Source: Pandoraea eparura (lineage in GTDB: Bacteria > Pseudomonadota > Gammaproteobacteria > Burkholderiales > Burkholderiaceae). From it: a DNA stretch of 64,000 nucleotides. Below the pieces are notes generated by a model. That model made no database searches. It was not told the DNA's origin and worked only from the letters and a program-made list of their open reading frames with translations. Positions 48,664 through 57,052 of the stretch are shown here, piece after piece. The stretch's first letter is position 1, and each line of letters begins with the position of its first letter. Where the stretch lies: assembly GCF_902459725.1 (NCBI RefSeq), contig NZ_CABPSH010000001.1, positions 496,001-560,000 of the forward strand, in the 5' to 3' direction. A program made the position numbers and the translations under genes.

Positions 48664-49161
48664 ATGTCCCTGACCCTGTGTGCCGCCAAGGCTGACGACG
48701 TCGGCGCGATTTACGGCCTGATGCGAGAACTGGCCGTTTATGAAAAGCTGCTCGATATTTTCGAAGCGACGCCTCACAGCGTGCACGAGGCGCTGTTCGG
48801 GCCTACCCCGGCAGCCGAGTGCCTGATGGCGAAATGGGACGGCGCGGCAGTCGGCTACGCGCTGTACTTTCACAATTTCTCGACGTTCCTCGGTCGGCGT
48901 GGCCTGTATCTCGAAGACGTCTACGTGCAACCGTCGATGCGCGGCAAGGGCGTGGGGCAGGCGCTTTTGCGTGAATTGGCCGGCATCGCCGTCGAACGGC
49001 GCTGCGGACGCTTCGAGTGGACCGTGCTCGACTGGAACCAGCCGGCAATCGACTTCTATACGTCGCAGGGCGCGACGGTGCTGCCCGACTGGCGTGTGGT
49101 TCGCATGACTGGCGAGGCACTCAAACGGTTCGCCAATCGCGACGACTCCCCGGCGCCCTGA
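48664..49161 (+). CDS. GNAT-family N-acetyltransferase
   Basis: 165 residues. Acetyl-CoA-binding motif A reads DVYVQPSMRGKGVGQALLREL (core RGKGVG), followed by FEWTVLDWNQPAIDFYTSQGA, which is like the diamine and thialysine acetyltransferase (SSAT2-like) branch. It should acetylate a small amine. The ATG at 48664 is preferred to the TTG at 48655. Both flanks are 9-bp tandem arrays; the downstream one begins one base before its stop codon. Confidence 0.9.
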   Translation: MSLTLCAAKADDVGAIYGLMRELAVYEKLLDIFEATPHSVHEALFGPTPAAECLMAKWDGAAVGYALYFHNFSTFLGRRGLYLEDVYVQPSMRGKGVGQALLRELAGIAVERRCGRFEWTVLDWNQPAIDFYTSQGATVLPDWRVVRMTGEALKRFANRDDSPAP

Positions 49162-49265
49162 GCGTTCTGAGCGTTCTGAGCGTTCTGAGCTTTCCGAGCG
49201 CCTTGAGTGCCTTGAGTGCCTTGAGTGCCTTGAGTGCCTTGAGTGCCTTGAGTGCCTTGAGCATG
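49158..49265. repeat. 9-bp tandem array (units ctgagcgtt and ttgagtgcc), 12 units
   Basis: Three ctgagcgtt, one ctgagcttt and one ccgagcgcc unit are followed by six perfect ttgagtgcc units and ttgagcatg. The first unit contains the GNAT stop codon (49159-49161). Rotated, ttgagtgcc is gccttgagt, one base from gcattgagt in the array at 48484-48609. About 105 bp remain to the end of rmuC, with no other feature. Confidence 0.95.
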
Positions 49266-49370
49266 CAACGGGGCAGGACATTCGGGAGCGCAACGAACGC
49301 CCTTTACGTCGGGACGGTCAGGCGCGTCCTGAGTCCCCAAGTTCCCGTAAGCGACTACCCCCACCGGCAC

Positions 49371-50834
49371 TCACGCCTCGTCGTCGGTCTCCATCTCCAC
49401 ACCGAGCAGTTCGACCGCCTGCTCACCGGGCAGGGCTTCCACGGACTTGAGCTGACGCGCCATCGCGCGCGTGCGCACCTCGGCCTTGTCGATCGAACGG
49501 GTCACCGTCTCCAGTTGCGCCTTGGTCTTGGCGAGTACGTCACCGAATTTGGTGAACTCCGTTTTTACGGCACCAAGCACCTGCCACACCTCGCTGGAAC
49601 GGCGTTCGATGGCAAGCGTGCGAAAACCCATCTGCAGGCTGTTGAGCAAGGCAGTCAACGTTGTCGGGCCCGCCACCGTCACGCGATACTCGCGTTGCAG
49701 CAGGTCAGAGAGTCCCGGACGCCGCAGCACTTCGGCGTATAACCCTTCCGTCGGCAGGAACAGCAGCGCGAAGTCGGTCGTGTGCGGCGGCGCGAGATAC
49801 TTGTCTGCGATGGTCTTGGCCTCCAGGCGGATGCGCGTCTCCAGCGCCTTCGATGCCTCCTCCACCGCTGCCGGATCGGCACGCTCCTGCGCGTCGAGCA
49901 GACGCTCGTAATCCTCCCGCGGGAACTTGGCGTCGATGGGCAGCCAGACCGGCGTATTGCTGTCGCCATTCTGACCTGGCAGCGCAATCGCGAACTCCAC
50001 CCGCTCGGCACTGCCCGGTTTGGTCGCAACGTTCTTGGCAAATTGGTCGGGCGTGAGCAGTTGCTCGAGCAACGCCTGCAATTGCACTTCGCCCCAGATG
50101 CCTCGCGTCTTCACATTGGTCAGCACGCGCTTGAGATCGCCCACGCCGGCGGCGAGCGTCTGCATCTCACCCAGGCCGCGATGCACCTGCTCCAGGCGGT
50201 CCGAGACCAGCTTGAACGACTCGCCGAGTCGCTGCTCCAGCGTGGCATGGAGCTTCTCGTCAACCGTGCGGCGCATCTCTTCGAGCTTCGCTGCGTTGTT
50301 GACCTCGATGTCCTTGAGCTTCTGTTCGAGCGTGGCGCGCACTTCGGCCAACCGCCGTTCGTTGCCCTCGGCCAGTTGCGTGAGTTGCTGGTGCTGCGCC
50401 TCACCGAAGCGGCGCAACGTCGACGACTGCTCTTCGCGCATCTGCTGGCCGTTGAGCACCAGGCTCTGACGCACCGCGTCGAGTTGGGCCGCGTTCGTCT
50501 CGGTCAGCTTTGCCAGTTGCTGCGCAAACCCGTCGATCTGGGTGTTCTGCACCGTGGCCACGCTCGTCATCTGCGCGGCCAGCGTCTGCTGGAACTGCGC
50601 CATCTGGGCGCTTTGTTCCCCGCGCCCGGCGCGTGCCGTTTCCGCGAACTCCTGGCGCAGGCCGCGCTCGCTACGATCCGCGGCCTGCAGCAAGTCGTCC
50701 CGGACGTGGGTCAGCGTGTCGACGAGCGTCTCGCGCAACATCGTGTCGCCGCCACGCTGCCAGACCTTCACCGCAATCGCGATCAACACCAACAAATTCA
50801 GCGCTGCCAGCGCCACCAGTCCCATCTCTACCAT
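49371..50834 (-). CDS. rmuC: DNA recombination protein RmuC
   Basis: 487 residues. One N-terminal membrane helix (about 5-22, LVALAALNLLVLIAIAVKV), then about 220 residues of Gln/Glu/Arg/Leu-rich coiled coil, then the nuclease-like RmuC domain: NVKTRGIWGEVQLQALLEQLL, WLPIDAKFPREDYERLLDA and TDFALLFLPTEGLYAEVL. RmuC limits recombination between inverted repeats in E. coli. It stands alone; upstream is a large 11-bp tandem array. Confidence 0.94.
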   Translation of the reverse strand: MVEMGLVALAALNLLVLIAIAVKVWQRGGDTMLRETLVDTLTHVRDDLLQAADRSERGLRQEFAETARAGRGEQSAQMAQFQQTLAAQMTSVATVQNTQIDGFAQQLAKLTETNAAQLDAVRQSLVLNGQQMREEQSSTLRRFGEAQHQQLTQLAEGNERRLAEVRATLEQKLKDIEVNNAAKLEEMRRTVDEKLHATLEQRLGESFKLVSDRLEQVHRGLGEMQTLAAGVGDLKRVLTNVKTRGIWGEVQLQALLEQLLTPDQFAKNVATKPGSAERVEFAIALPGQNGDSNTPVWLPIDAKFPREDYERLLDAQERADPAAVEEASKALETRIRLEAKTIADKYLAPPHTTDFALLFLPTEGLYAEVLRRPGLSDLLQREYRVTVAGPTTLTALLNSLQMGFRTLAIERRSSEVWQVLGAVKTEFTKFGDVLAKTKAQLETVTRSIDKAEVRTRAMARQLKSVEALPGEQAVELLGVEMETDDEA

Positions 50835-50922
50835 CGCGTTGCGACTCCCGTTGACACCTTTTGATCCTGCTGGCTGCGCCTACCGACGCCCGCCTTGCGC
50901 CGGGCTCGCGCCCGCGTTGTAT

Positions 50923-51098
50923 CGGCCTTGTACCGGCCTTGTGCCGGCCTTGTGCTCACCTTGTGCTCACCTTGTGCTCACCTTGTGCTCACCTTGCGCC
51001 CACCTTGTGCCCACCTTGTGCTCACCTTGTGCTCACCTTGTGCTCACCTTGCGCCCACCTTGTGCCCACCTTGTACCTGCCTTGTACCGGCCCTGTGC
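50923..51098. repeat. 11-bp tandem array (unit tcaccttgtgc), 16 units
   Basis: Sixteen gap-free units of 11 bp: cggccttgtac, cggccttgtgc, tcaccttgtgc, tcaccttgcgc and ccaccttgtgc variants. A longer pattern is visible, because the series tcaccttgtgc, tcaccttgcgc, ccaccttgtgc occurs twice. It ends 2 bp before the stop codon of the dehydrogenase gene (51101-51103). Confidence 0.96.
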
Positions 51099-51100
51099 CG

Positions 51101-52090
51101 CTACGACTGGCGCGCGGCCGGATTCAGCAGACAGGGCGGCTTGCCCGCCGCCGCCCCGAATCCCAAGGCCGCAATCAGATTGTCGGCTGCCAGACTGGCC
51201 ATGCCGCGACGCGTCGCCACGGACGCACTCGCGATATGCGGCGTCAGCACGGCGTTCGGCACCTTGAGCAAATCGGGATGCACCTTCGGCTCGCCCTCGA
51301 AGACGTCGAGACCGGCCGCCGCAATCTGCCGGTTCGCAAGTGCAACCGCGAGCGCCGCGTCGTCGACAATGCCGCCGCGCGCCAGATTGACCAGCGTTGC
51401 CGTCGACTTCATGACGGCCAGCTCGGCGGCGCCGATTGTGTGATGCGTTGCGTTCGAGTAGGGCAACACGAGGATCACATGATCCGCTGTACGCAGCAGC
51501 GTGTCCTTGTCGACGTAGCTCGCCTGGCAGGCCGCTTCCGTTGCCGCATCGAGACGCGAGCGGTTGTGATACACGACGCGCATGTTGAAGCCCATCGCAC
51601 GGCGCGCAATCGCTTGTCCGATACGCCCCATGCCGACAACGCCCAACGTGCTGCCATGTACGTCGGCGCCGAGAAACCCATCGTACGCCCACTTATCCCA
51701 ATGCCCTTCGCGCAACCAACGTTCCGACTCGGTCACGCGACGCGCCGTCGCCATCAACAGCGCCCAGCCGAAGTCGGCGGTCGTCTCGTTGAGCACATCG
51801 GGCGTGTTCGTCGCCATGACGCCGGCGGCGGTCATCGCCTCGATATCGAAATTGTTGTAGCCCACGGCCATGTTGGCCACCACGCGCAAATGCGGCGCGC
51901 CGGCGAGCACCGACGCATCGATGCGCTCGCTCGCCGTGGTGATTGCGCCGGCCTTGTCAGCCAGACGCGCACGCAGTTCGTCGCTCGAATACACCGTATC
52001 GGCGTCGTTGCGCTCGACATCGAAATACTGCGCCAGACGCTCGATCACGTCGGGGAAAATGGCTCGGGCTACCAGGATCTTCGGTTTCAC
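51101..52090 (-). CDS. D-2-hydroxyacid dehydrogenase (glyoxylate/hydroxypyruvate reductase type)
   Basis: 329 residues. NAD(P)H-dependent reduction of 2-oxoacids. Dinucleotide motif LGVVGMGRIGQAIARRA (GxGxxG), catalytic Arg in NLARGGIVDD, Glu in DVFEGEP and His in TPHIASAS. It resembles GhrB/glyoxylate reductase. The GTG start at 52090 (VKPKILVARAIFPDVIE) matches the family; the frame is open further upstream. It lies 41 bp behind the antiporter gene on the same strand, so the two may be co-transcribed. Confidence 0.93.
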   Translation of the reverse strand: MKPKILVARAIFPDVIERLAQYFDVERNDADTVYSSDELRARLADKAGAITTASERIDASVLAGAPHLRVVANMAVGYNNFDIEAMTAAGVMATNTPDVLNETTADFGWALLMATARRVTESERWLREGHWDKWAYDGFLGADVHGSTLGVVGMGRIGQAIARRAMGFNMRVVYHNRSRLDAATEAACQASYVDKDTLLRTADHVILVLPYSNATHHTIGAAELAVMKSTATLVNLARGGIVDDAALAVALANRQIAAAGLDVFEGEPKVHPDLLKVPNAVLTPHIASASVATRRGMASLAADNLIAALGFGAAAGKPPCLLNPAARQS

Positions 52091-52131
52091 CAGTTGTCTC
52101 GCAAAGGTTGACCGCGTCACGATTTCGCGGC

Positions 52132-53550
52132 TCAGAAGAATATCAGCGTCATCACTACGAACAGCGGCAGCAGAATAGCGCCCGACCACAGCATATAGCC
52201 AAAGAAGCTCGGCATGCGAATGCCGCGTTGCTCCGCGATGGCTTTGACCATGAAGTTCGGCGCGTTACCGATGTAAGTGTTCGCGCCCATGAACACCGCG
52301 CCGGCCGAAATCGCCGCCAGCGTTGCGGCACCGCTGGTCATCAGCGTGGTGGCGTCGCCGCCGGCCGTATTGAAGAACACCAGGTAGGTCGGCGCATTGT
52401 CGAGGAATGACGAGAGCAGACCCGTCGCCCAGAAATACATGACGTTGTCCGGCACCCCGCCCGGCCCCGTGACCAGACGAATCACCCAGCCAAGCGCCCC
52501 GGCTTCGCCCGCGCGCAGAATGGCGACCACCGGAATGATCGTCAGGAAAATGCCGGCGAACAGCTTGGCGACCTCCTTCATCGGCTCCCAATTGAAACTG
52601 TTACCCTCACGCGCCGTGCGCGGCGTGATGGCCAGCGACATCAGTGTCACCACGATCAGTCCCACGTCGCGTGCCAGGTTCTGCAAGGCAACCGGCGTGC
52701 CGAAAACATCGAACTCGACGCCCGGCTTCCAGACCCCGCTCATCAGCACAAGCCCCACAGCGGCGGCGAGCAGCACAAAGTTGCGCTTGCCTTCGAGTCG
52801 CAGCGGCACGGCATGTGGGGTCGGGTCCAGCGCGTCGATCCGACGCTCCTCCTTCTGCCAGAAATAGTAAGCATCAATCAGGAAGAACGTTACCAGCAGC
52901 AACGAGCAGACAAACAGCGTCTCGGGCCAGAGGTGGGCTGTCGTCCAGAAGAAGTCGACCCCTTGCAGGAAGCCGAGGAAGAGCGGCGGATCGCCCAGGG
53001 GCGTCAGCGAGCCCCCGGCGTTCGCCACGAGGAAGATGAAGAACACGACGACGTGCACGTTGTGTTTGCGGTTGTCGTTGGCGCGGATGAGCGGGCGGAT
53101 CAGCAACATCGCCGCGCCCGTCGTGCCCATGATGCTCGCGAGCACGGTGCCCAGCGCCAGCAGCCCGGTGTTCAGCCAAGGCCCGCCGCGCAGGTTGCCA
53201 TGCACGCAGATGCCGCCGGCGGCGGTAAACAACGCGGTGAGCAGAACGACGAACGGAATGTACTCCGCAACAACGGCATGCACCGCGCCGTACCAGGCCG
53301 CGCCCACCCCAAACACCAGCGCGAACGGCAGCAGGAACGCCGCCCCCCAGAACGCCGCGATCTTGCCGAAATGGTGATGCCAGAAGGCCGGTGCCAGCAG
53401 CGGCCCGACGGCGATCGAAAGCAGCAACCCGGCAAACGGCACGCCCCACCAGGCGACGAGTTGTGCGCCGTCCGGTCCGGCCGCGAACGCCGCAGGGCTT
53501 GCCAATGTCAACCCTACCGCCCCCAACGCGCCCAAAATCCCCTTGTGCAT
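52132..53550 (-). CDS. sodium:proton antiporter, NhaD/citrate-transporter superfamily
   Basis: 472 residues. N-terminal signal-like helix (ending AAFAAGPDG) and about 11 further membrane segments. Typical blocks of this ion-transporter family: LIRANDNRKHNVHVVVFF, NAGGSLTPLGDPPLFLGFLQG and GLLSSFLDNAPTYLVFFN, with the Asp and Asn residues of DNAP in a helix break, and MGANTYIGNAPNFMVK. Na+/H+ exchange is inferred from the family; dicarboxylate transport cannot be excluded. Start at 53550. Confidence 0.88.
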   Translation of the reverse strand: MHKGILGALGAVGLTLASPAAFAAGPDGAQLVAWWGVPFAGLLLSIAVGPLLAPAFWHHHFGKIAAFWGAAFLLPFALVFGVGAAWYGAVHAVVAEYIPFVVLLTALFTAAGGICVHGNLRGGPWLNTGLLALGTVLASIMGTTGAAMLLIRPLIRANDNRKHNVHVVVFFIFLVANAGGSLTPLGDPPLFLGFLQGVDFFWTTAHLWPETLFVCSLLLVTFFLIDAYYFWQKEERRIDALDPTPHAVPLRLEGKRNFVLLAAAVGLVLMSGVWKPGVEFDVFGTPVALQNLARDVGLIVVTLMSLAITPRTAREGNSFNWEPMKEVAKLFAGIFLTIIPVVAILRAGEAGALGWVIRLVTGPGGVPDNVMYFWATGLLSSFLDNAPTYLVFFNTAGGDATTLMTSGAATLAAISAGAVFMGANTYIGNAPNFMVKAIAEQRGIRMPSFFGYMLWSGAILLPLFVVMTLIFF

Positions 53551-53759
53551 TGTTCTTGATTCCTGTTGATTGATAGTCGACGACTTACGAGTCGTCCCCG
53601 GCGCAGGAGTGCCCGAAGTCATGCAACCTTGGGAAATATCTCAAACCAAGGCCGCACACCGCCTGGAAGATCAAATACCGAAGCCCGCAGTCGATTCTCG
53701 AAAGCCTTCCCGCCATCGCGAATCGGAATACGCGCTGGTGCCAGGCGTCTTTCGGTGAT

Positions 53760-53777
53760 GACCCGCGCTCGCGGGTC
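53760..53777 (-). terminator. short hairpin behind the LutC-like gene
   Basis: gacccgcg and cgcgggtc form an 8-bp stem with a 2-nt top, 20 bp behind the LutC-like stop codon. It has no T-tract, so its role as a terminator is only possible. Confidence 0.35.
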
Positions 53778-53796
53778 GACTTGACAGCGTCTTGCT

Positions 53797-54459
53797 TCAG
53801 ACGCCGTCGACGATGATGAGGTGCACGCGGTACGGGCCATGGGCACCCAGTACCAGCGTCTGTTCGATATCGGCAGTACGGGATGGCCCGGCAATGAAGT
53901 TGGTCGCGCGAGCGAGTTGACCGCGTTCGCTGCGCATGAGCGCGAAGCCGTCCTCATGCCCGGCCACGATGCGCGACGCGGGCACCACCGCAATGTGTGT
54001 CTCGGGCAGCAGGGTGGCCGAGGCAAAGGTCTCCGGCCCCGACATCATCATCAGCGCGCCGGTCTCGGCAATGGCGCAGAAACAACCGGTGATGCCGACC
54101 AGATCGTCGCCCTGCGGCTTGCGGAATTCCACGCGACACCCCGCCCCCACCCAGTCGAGTTCGCGCAATGTGGGCCATGCCACCGCCTGAACGGTGAGAC
54201 CGTTGGCCTGCAGATAGGTCGCTGCCGCAGACGGCACGTCAGTCATGCCCGGCACGCGCGCGATCGTGGTCGAGAGCGCCTGCGCCTTGTCGATGAACGT
54301 GGCGATGAGATCGGCCGACATGGCCGGACGCGGCCCCTGCGGATGCCGTGCCAGGTAGTCCTCGGCCGCCGCCAGCTCATTCGCGCGCGCGGCATCGGGA
54401 CGATGCTGGGCATGGCGAATGCGGGCAAAGATGCGCTTGCGGGCGTCGGAGGTATCCAT
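53797..54459 (-). CDS. LutC/YkgG-like LUD-domain protein, orphan
   Basis: 220 residues. LUD fold: N-terminal helical part with ARKRIFARIRHAQHRP, then VGITGCFCAIAETGALMM, LLPETHIAVVPASRIVAG and the C-terminal block GPSRTADIEQTLVLGAHGP. In L-lactate utilisation LutC acts with LutA and LutB (Fe-S proteins). Neither is present next to this gene; neighbours are the antiporter and pncB. It may act with the LutA-like glcF subunit or with lutAB elsewhere. ATG at 54459 chosen. Gene order is unusual for this family. Confidence 0.88.
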   Translation of the reverse strand: MDTSDARKRIFARIRHAQHRPDAARANELAAAEDYLARHPQGPRPAMSADLIATFIDKAQALSTTIARVPGMTDVPSAAATYLQANGLTVQAVAWPTLRELDWVGAGCRVEFRKPQGDDLVGITGCFCAIAETGALMMMSGPETFASATLLPETHIAVVPASRIVAGHEDGFALMRSERGQLARATNFIAGPSRTADIEQTLVLGAHGPYRVHLIIVDGV

Positions 54460-54657
54460 GGGCTGTCCTGTGAGGCCGACGTGCCGGTCTACGGCCGACG
54501 TCGTCGCTGATCGTCTCTCGAAAGGCCGCCAGTGCAAATCCGGCGGGCGATGCGCAATTATAGCGGCTGCCCCCACGGGCGCGACGCACGTTCGCGCACT
54601 ATCGGAATGGTCTGCCCTGCCGCTCGGACGACGTCGCCGGCGGCGGGCATCACGCGA

Positions 54658-55851
54658 TCAAGCGCCGGCCGCCGGCTCCGGTGCGATCTCGAATACCTGA
54701 CGCAGATAGGCCAGATAGGCATCGTCTTCGCACATGTTCTTGCCCGGCGAATCCGAGAGCTTCGCCACCGGCTGACCGTTGCAGCGCACCATCTTGATGA
54801 CGATCTGCAGTGGCTGATAGCCCAGGTCGTTGGTGAGGTTCGTTCCCACGCCAAAGGCAAGCTTGCAACGGTCGCGAAACCGTTCGAAAAGCTGAAGCAC
54901 CTTGGGAATGTCCAGGCCATCGGAGAAGATCATGGTCTTCGTATGCGCGTCGACACGGTTTTGCGCGTAATGCGCCAGCAGGCGCTCGCCCCAGGCGAAC
55001 GGATCGCCGGAATCATGGCGCGCACCGTCGAAGAGCTTGCAGAAATACATATCGAAGTCGCGCAGGAAGGCGGACATGCCGTAGACATCCGAGAGCGCGA
55101 TACCGAGGTCGCCACGATATTCCTTCGCCCACGTCTCGAAGCCGAAGATCTGCGAGTCGCGCAGGCGCGGCCCGAGCGCCTGACACGCCTGAAGATACTC
55201 GTGGGCCATCGTGCCGAGCGGCGTGAGACCGAGCTTCAACGCGTAGTACACGTTGCTGGTACCCGCGAACTGCTCGCCCAGTTCGTCGCGCAGCGTAAGA
55301 ATGACTTCCTCGTGCCACTCCTTCGAGAAGCGGCGCCGCGTGCCGTAATCGGCGATCTTGCAGTCGCGATAATCGGCGCGACCGGCGAGCATGCCGATCT
55401 TGTCCTTGAGCCGTTGCCGACCTTCCTCATAGGCCGGCTTGCGCTGCGTATTGCGGAAATACACTTCGTTGACGATGGCGAGCACCGGAATCTCGAAGAG
55501 GATCGTATGCAGCCACGGCCCGCGAATGGTGATGTCGATTTCGCCGTTGGCCTTGGGCGAGGGCTGCACCGTGATGTACTTCTCGTTGAGATGAAAGAGG
55601 TCGAGAAAGTCGACGAAATCGCTCTTGATGAAGCGCATCGCACCGAGATAACGCAGCTCGGAGTCGGTAAAGCGCAGCCCGCACAGCAGGCGGATTTCGT
55701 CGCGAATCTCATCGACATACGGCGTGAGGTCCACGCCTTCGGTGCGGCACTTGAAGCGATACTCGACCTGCGCTGCGGGAAAATGATGCAGCACCACCTG
55801 CATCATCGTGAACTTGTAGAGATCGGTATCGAGCAGCGACGTGATGATCAT
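54658..55851 (-). CDS. pncB: nicotinate phosphoribosyltransferase
   Basis: 397 residues. Converts nicotinate and PRPP to NaMN in NAD salvage. N-terminal [20 protein letters not shown] is the PncB signature; [30 protein letters not shown] and [18 protein letters not shown] with the catalytic His region follow, then [15 protein letters not shown] and [17 protein letters not shown]. Start at 55851. It is divergent from fdxA across a region of 358 bp containing an 11-bp tandem array. Confidence 0.97.
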   Translation of the reverse strand: MIITSLLDTDLYKFTMMQVVLHHFPAAQVEYRFKCRTEGVDLTPYVDEIRDEIRLLCGLRFTDSELRYLGAMRFIKSDFVDFLDLFHLNEKYITVQPSPKANGEIDITIRGPWLHTILFEIPVLAIVNEVYFRNTQRKPAYEEGRQRLKDKIGMLAGRADYRDCKIADYGTRRRFSKEWHEEVILTLRDELGEQFAGTSNVYYALKLGLTPLGTMAHEYLQACQALGPRLRDSQIFGFETWAKEYRGDLGIALSDVYGMSAFLRDFDMYFCKLFDGARHDSGDPFAWGERLLAHYAQNRVDAHTKTMIFSDGLDIPKVLQLFERFRDRCKLAFGVGTNLTNDLGYQPLQIVIKMVRCNGQPVAKLSDSPGKNMCEDDAYLAYLRQVFEIAPEPAAGA

Positions 55852-56018
55852 GACGGCAGACTTCGCGAGGAACACGCAACGGTAAGCAGCGCACGCTACC
55901 AATCGGCCAGGCAGCCACGCGGCAGCGCACGGGAAGAGCGATCATCGTACCGCAAAGCGGCGTCACGCATGACAACTGTGCCGGATGCCGGGTGCCACCG
56001 GGTGCCGCCAGGGCATGC

Positions 56019-56106
56019 GTGAGGTGTGCGTGAGGTGTGCGTGAGGTGTGCGTGAGGTGTGCGCGGGGTGAGCTTGGGCTGTGCCTGGGGTGTGCGCGGG
56101 GTGTGG
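56019..56106. repeat. 11-bp tandem array (unit gtgaggtgtgc), 8 units
   Basis: Four perfect copies of gtgaggtgtgc (56019-56062) and four variants (gcggggtgagc, ttgggctgtgc, ctggggtgtgc, gcggggtgtgg), gap-free. It lies between the divergent pncB and fdxA genes, about 170 bp from pncB and 100 bp from fdxA; nothing else was seen in the 358-bp gap. Confidence 0.93.
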
Positions 56107-56209
56107 GGGATGCGCTTCGGCGCTCGCACCGGGCGCCGCGGGCTGCGTTACAATAGCGGCTTTAACGGCCGCTCGAAGCCGTTTCGCGCCCTACTCTGGA
56201 GTTGTTGGC

Positions 56210-56533
56210 ATGACGCACGTTGTCACCGAAAGCTGCATCAAATGTAAATTCACCGATTGCGTGGACGTTTGCCCCGTGGACTGCTTCCGCGAAGGCCCGA
56301 ACTTTCTGTCGATCGATCCGGACGAGTGCATCGATTGCGCCGTCTGCGTGGCCGAGTGCCCGGTGAACGCCATTTATGCCGAAGAGGACGTGCCGGGCGA
56401 CCAGCAAGCCTTCATTGCCCTGAACGCCGAACTGTCCCCGAACTGGCCGAGCATCACGAAGACCAAGCCGTCGCTGCCCGACGCGGATCAGTGGAAGGAC
56501 GTCACCGAAAAGCTTCACCTGCTCGAGCGCTGA
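56210..56533 (+). CDS. fdxA: seven-iron ferredoxin FdxA
   Basis: 107 residues. The clusters are held by [17 protein letters not shown] (3Fe-4S and the last Cys of 4Fe-4S) and [13 protein letters not shown] (4Fe-4S). The C-terminal extension [18 protein letters not shown] and further is typical of FdxA from proteobacteria. It is a soluble electron carrier. The start at 56210 is preceded by TTGTTGGC, only a weak ribosome site; the frame starts nowhere better. Confidence 0.97.
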   Translation: MTHVVTESCIKCKFTDCVDVCPVDCFREGPNFLSIDPDECIDCAVCVAECPVNAIYAEEDVPGDQQAFIALNAELSPNWPSITKTKPSLPDADQWKDVTEKLHLLER

Positions 56534-56591
56534 GCGTCGGACGCGAGGGGCGAATGTCGCGCGCTGGGCGTAGAAAAAATACACCCGAGTG

Positions 56592-56621
56592 TTGACAGTG
56601 TGCGAAAGCCACCCCTATAAT
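56592..56621 (+). promoter_or_regulatory. sigma-70 promoter of the tRNA-Asn genes
   Basis: TTGACA (56592-56597) and TATAAT (56616-56621), both perfect consensus hexamers, are separated by 18 bp. The first tRNA-Asn begins 16 bp downstream, as expected for a strong stable-RNA promoter. Confidence 0.92.
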
Positions 56622-56636
56622 CGCTTTCTCTTTTGA

Positions 56637-56712
56637 TCCCCGATAGCTCAGTTGGTAGAGCGCCGGACTGTTAATCCGTAGGTCCCTGGTTCGAGCCCAG
56701 GTCGGGGAGCCA
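56637..56712 (+). tRNA. tRNA-Asn (GTT anticodon), copy 1
   Basis: 76 nt with encoded CCA. Acceptor stem TCCCCGA / TCGGGGA, D-arm AGCTCAGTTGGTAGAGC, anticodon loop CTGTTAA with GTT, T-arm TGGTTCGAGCCCA. Copy 2 differs in the acceptor stem and keeps pairing. Confidence 0.98.
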
Positions 56713-56729
56713 AGCATTTCAAAGCGATG

Positions 56730-56757
56730 GCCTCGCGCACGCGAGGCTTTTGTTTTC
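56730..56757 (+). terminator. terminator-like hairpin between the two tRNA-Asn genes
   Basis: gcctcgcg and cgcgaggc form an 8-bp stem with a 2-nt top, followed by TTTTGTTTT. It lies 18 bp behind copy 1, so copy 2 may be made by read-through or from a second promoter I could not identify. Confidence 0.8.
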
Positions 56758-56798
56758 GTCGGTGCATCGTAACAGCGATGCGCGGCACCCAAGTTTGA

Positions 56799-56874
56799 TC
56801 CTCGATAGCTCAGTTGGTAGAGCGCCGGACTGTTAATCCGTAGGTCCCTGGTTCGAGCCCAGGTCGAGGAGCCA
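56799..56874 (+). tRNA. tRNA-Asn (GTT anticodon), copy 2
   Basis: 76 nt with encoded CCA, identical to copy 1 except for one compensated acceptor-stem pair: TCCTCGA / TCGAGGA against TCCCCGA / TCGGGGA. Anticodon GTT. Confidence 0.98.
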
Positions 56875-56879
56875 AAACG

Positions 56880-56914
56880 CAAAAAGCCTCGCCAATCGGC
56901 GAGGCTTTTTTGTT
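56880..56914 (+). terminator. terminator behind tRNA-Asn copy 2
   Basis: aaaaagcctcgcc and ggcgaggctttttt form a long stem with loop aatc, followed by TTTTTTGTTT. The A-tract on the other side makes it able to act for oxlT (minus strand) as well, though that stop lies 140 bp further. Confidence 0.93.
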
Positions 56915-57052
56915 TCCGGCCACGACATCACGTCGAACGTTCCCGCCGCTTCCGTGCCCCGTCCCCGTCCCACCGTACGTACAAACCAAAACGGGGTGCC
57001 GTCGCCAGCACCCCGCTCTGTTACCTCTTGAACCACTTGCCCATTCGCTGGC

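Noticed and set aside
48484-51098. Tandem arrays considered as CRISPR
   Set aside because: Units of 9 or 11 bp follow each other directly; there are no spacers of 30 bp and no cas genes.
50861-52111. Open frame through the 11-bp array and opposite the dehydrogenase
   Set aside because: Leu/Cys/Pro repeats come from the array; the remainder is antisense to a recognised enzyme.
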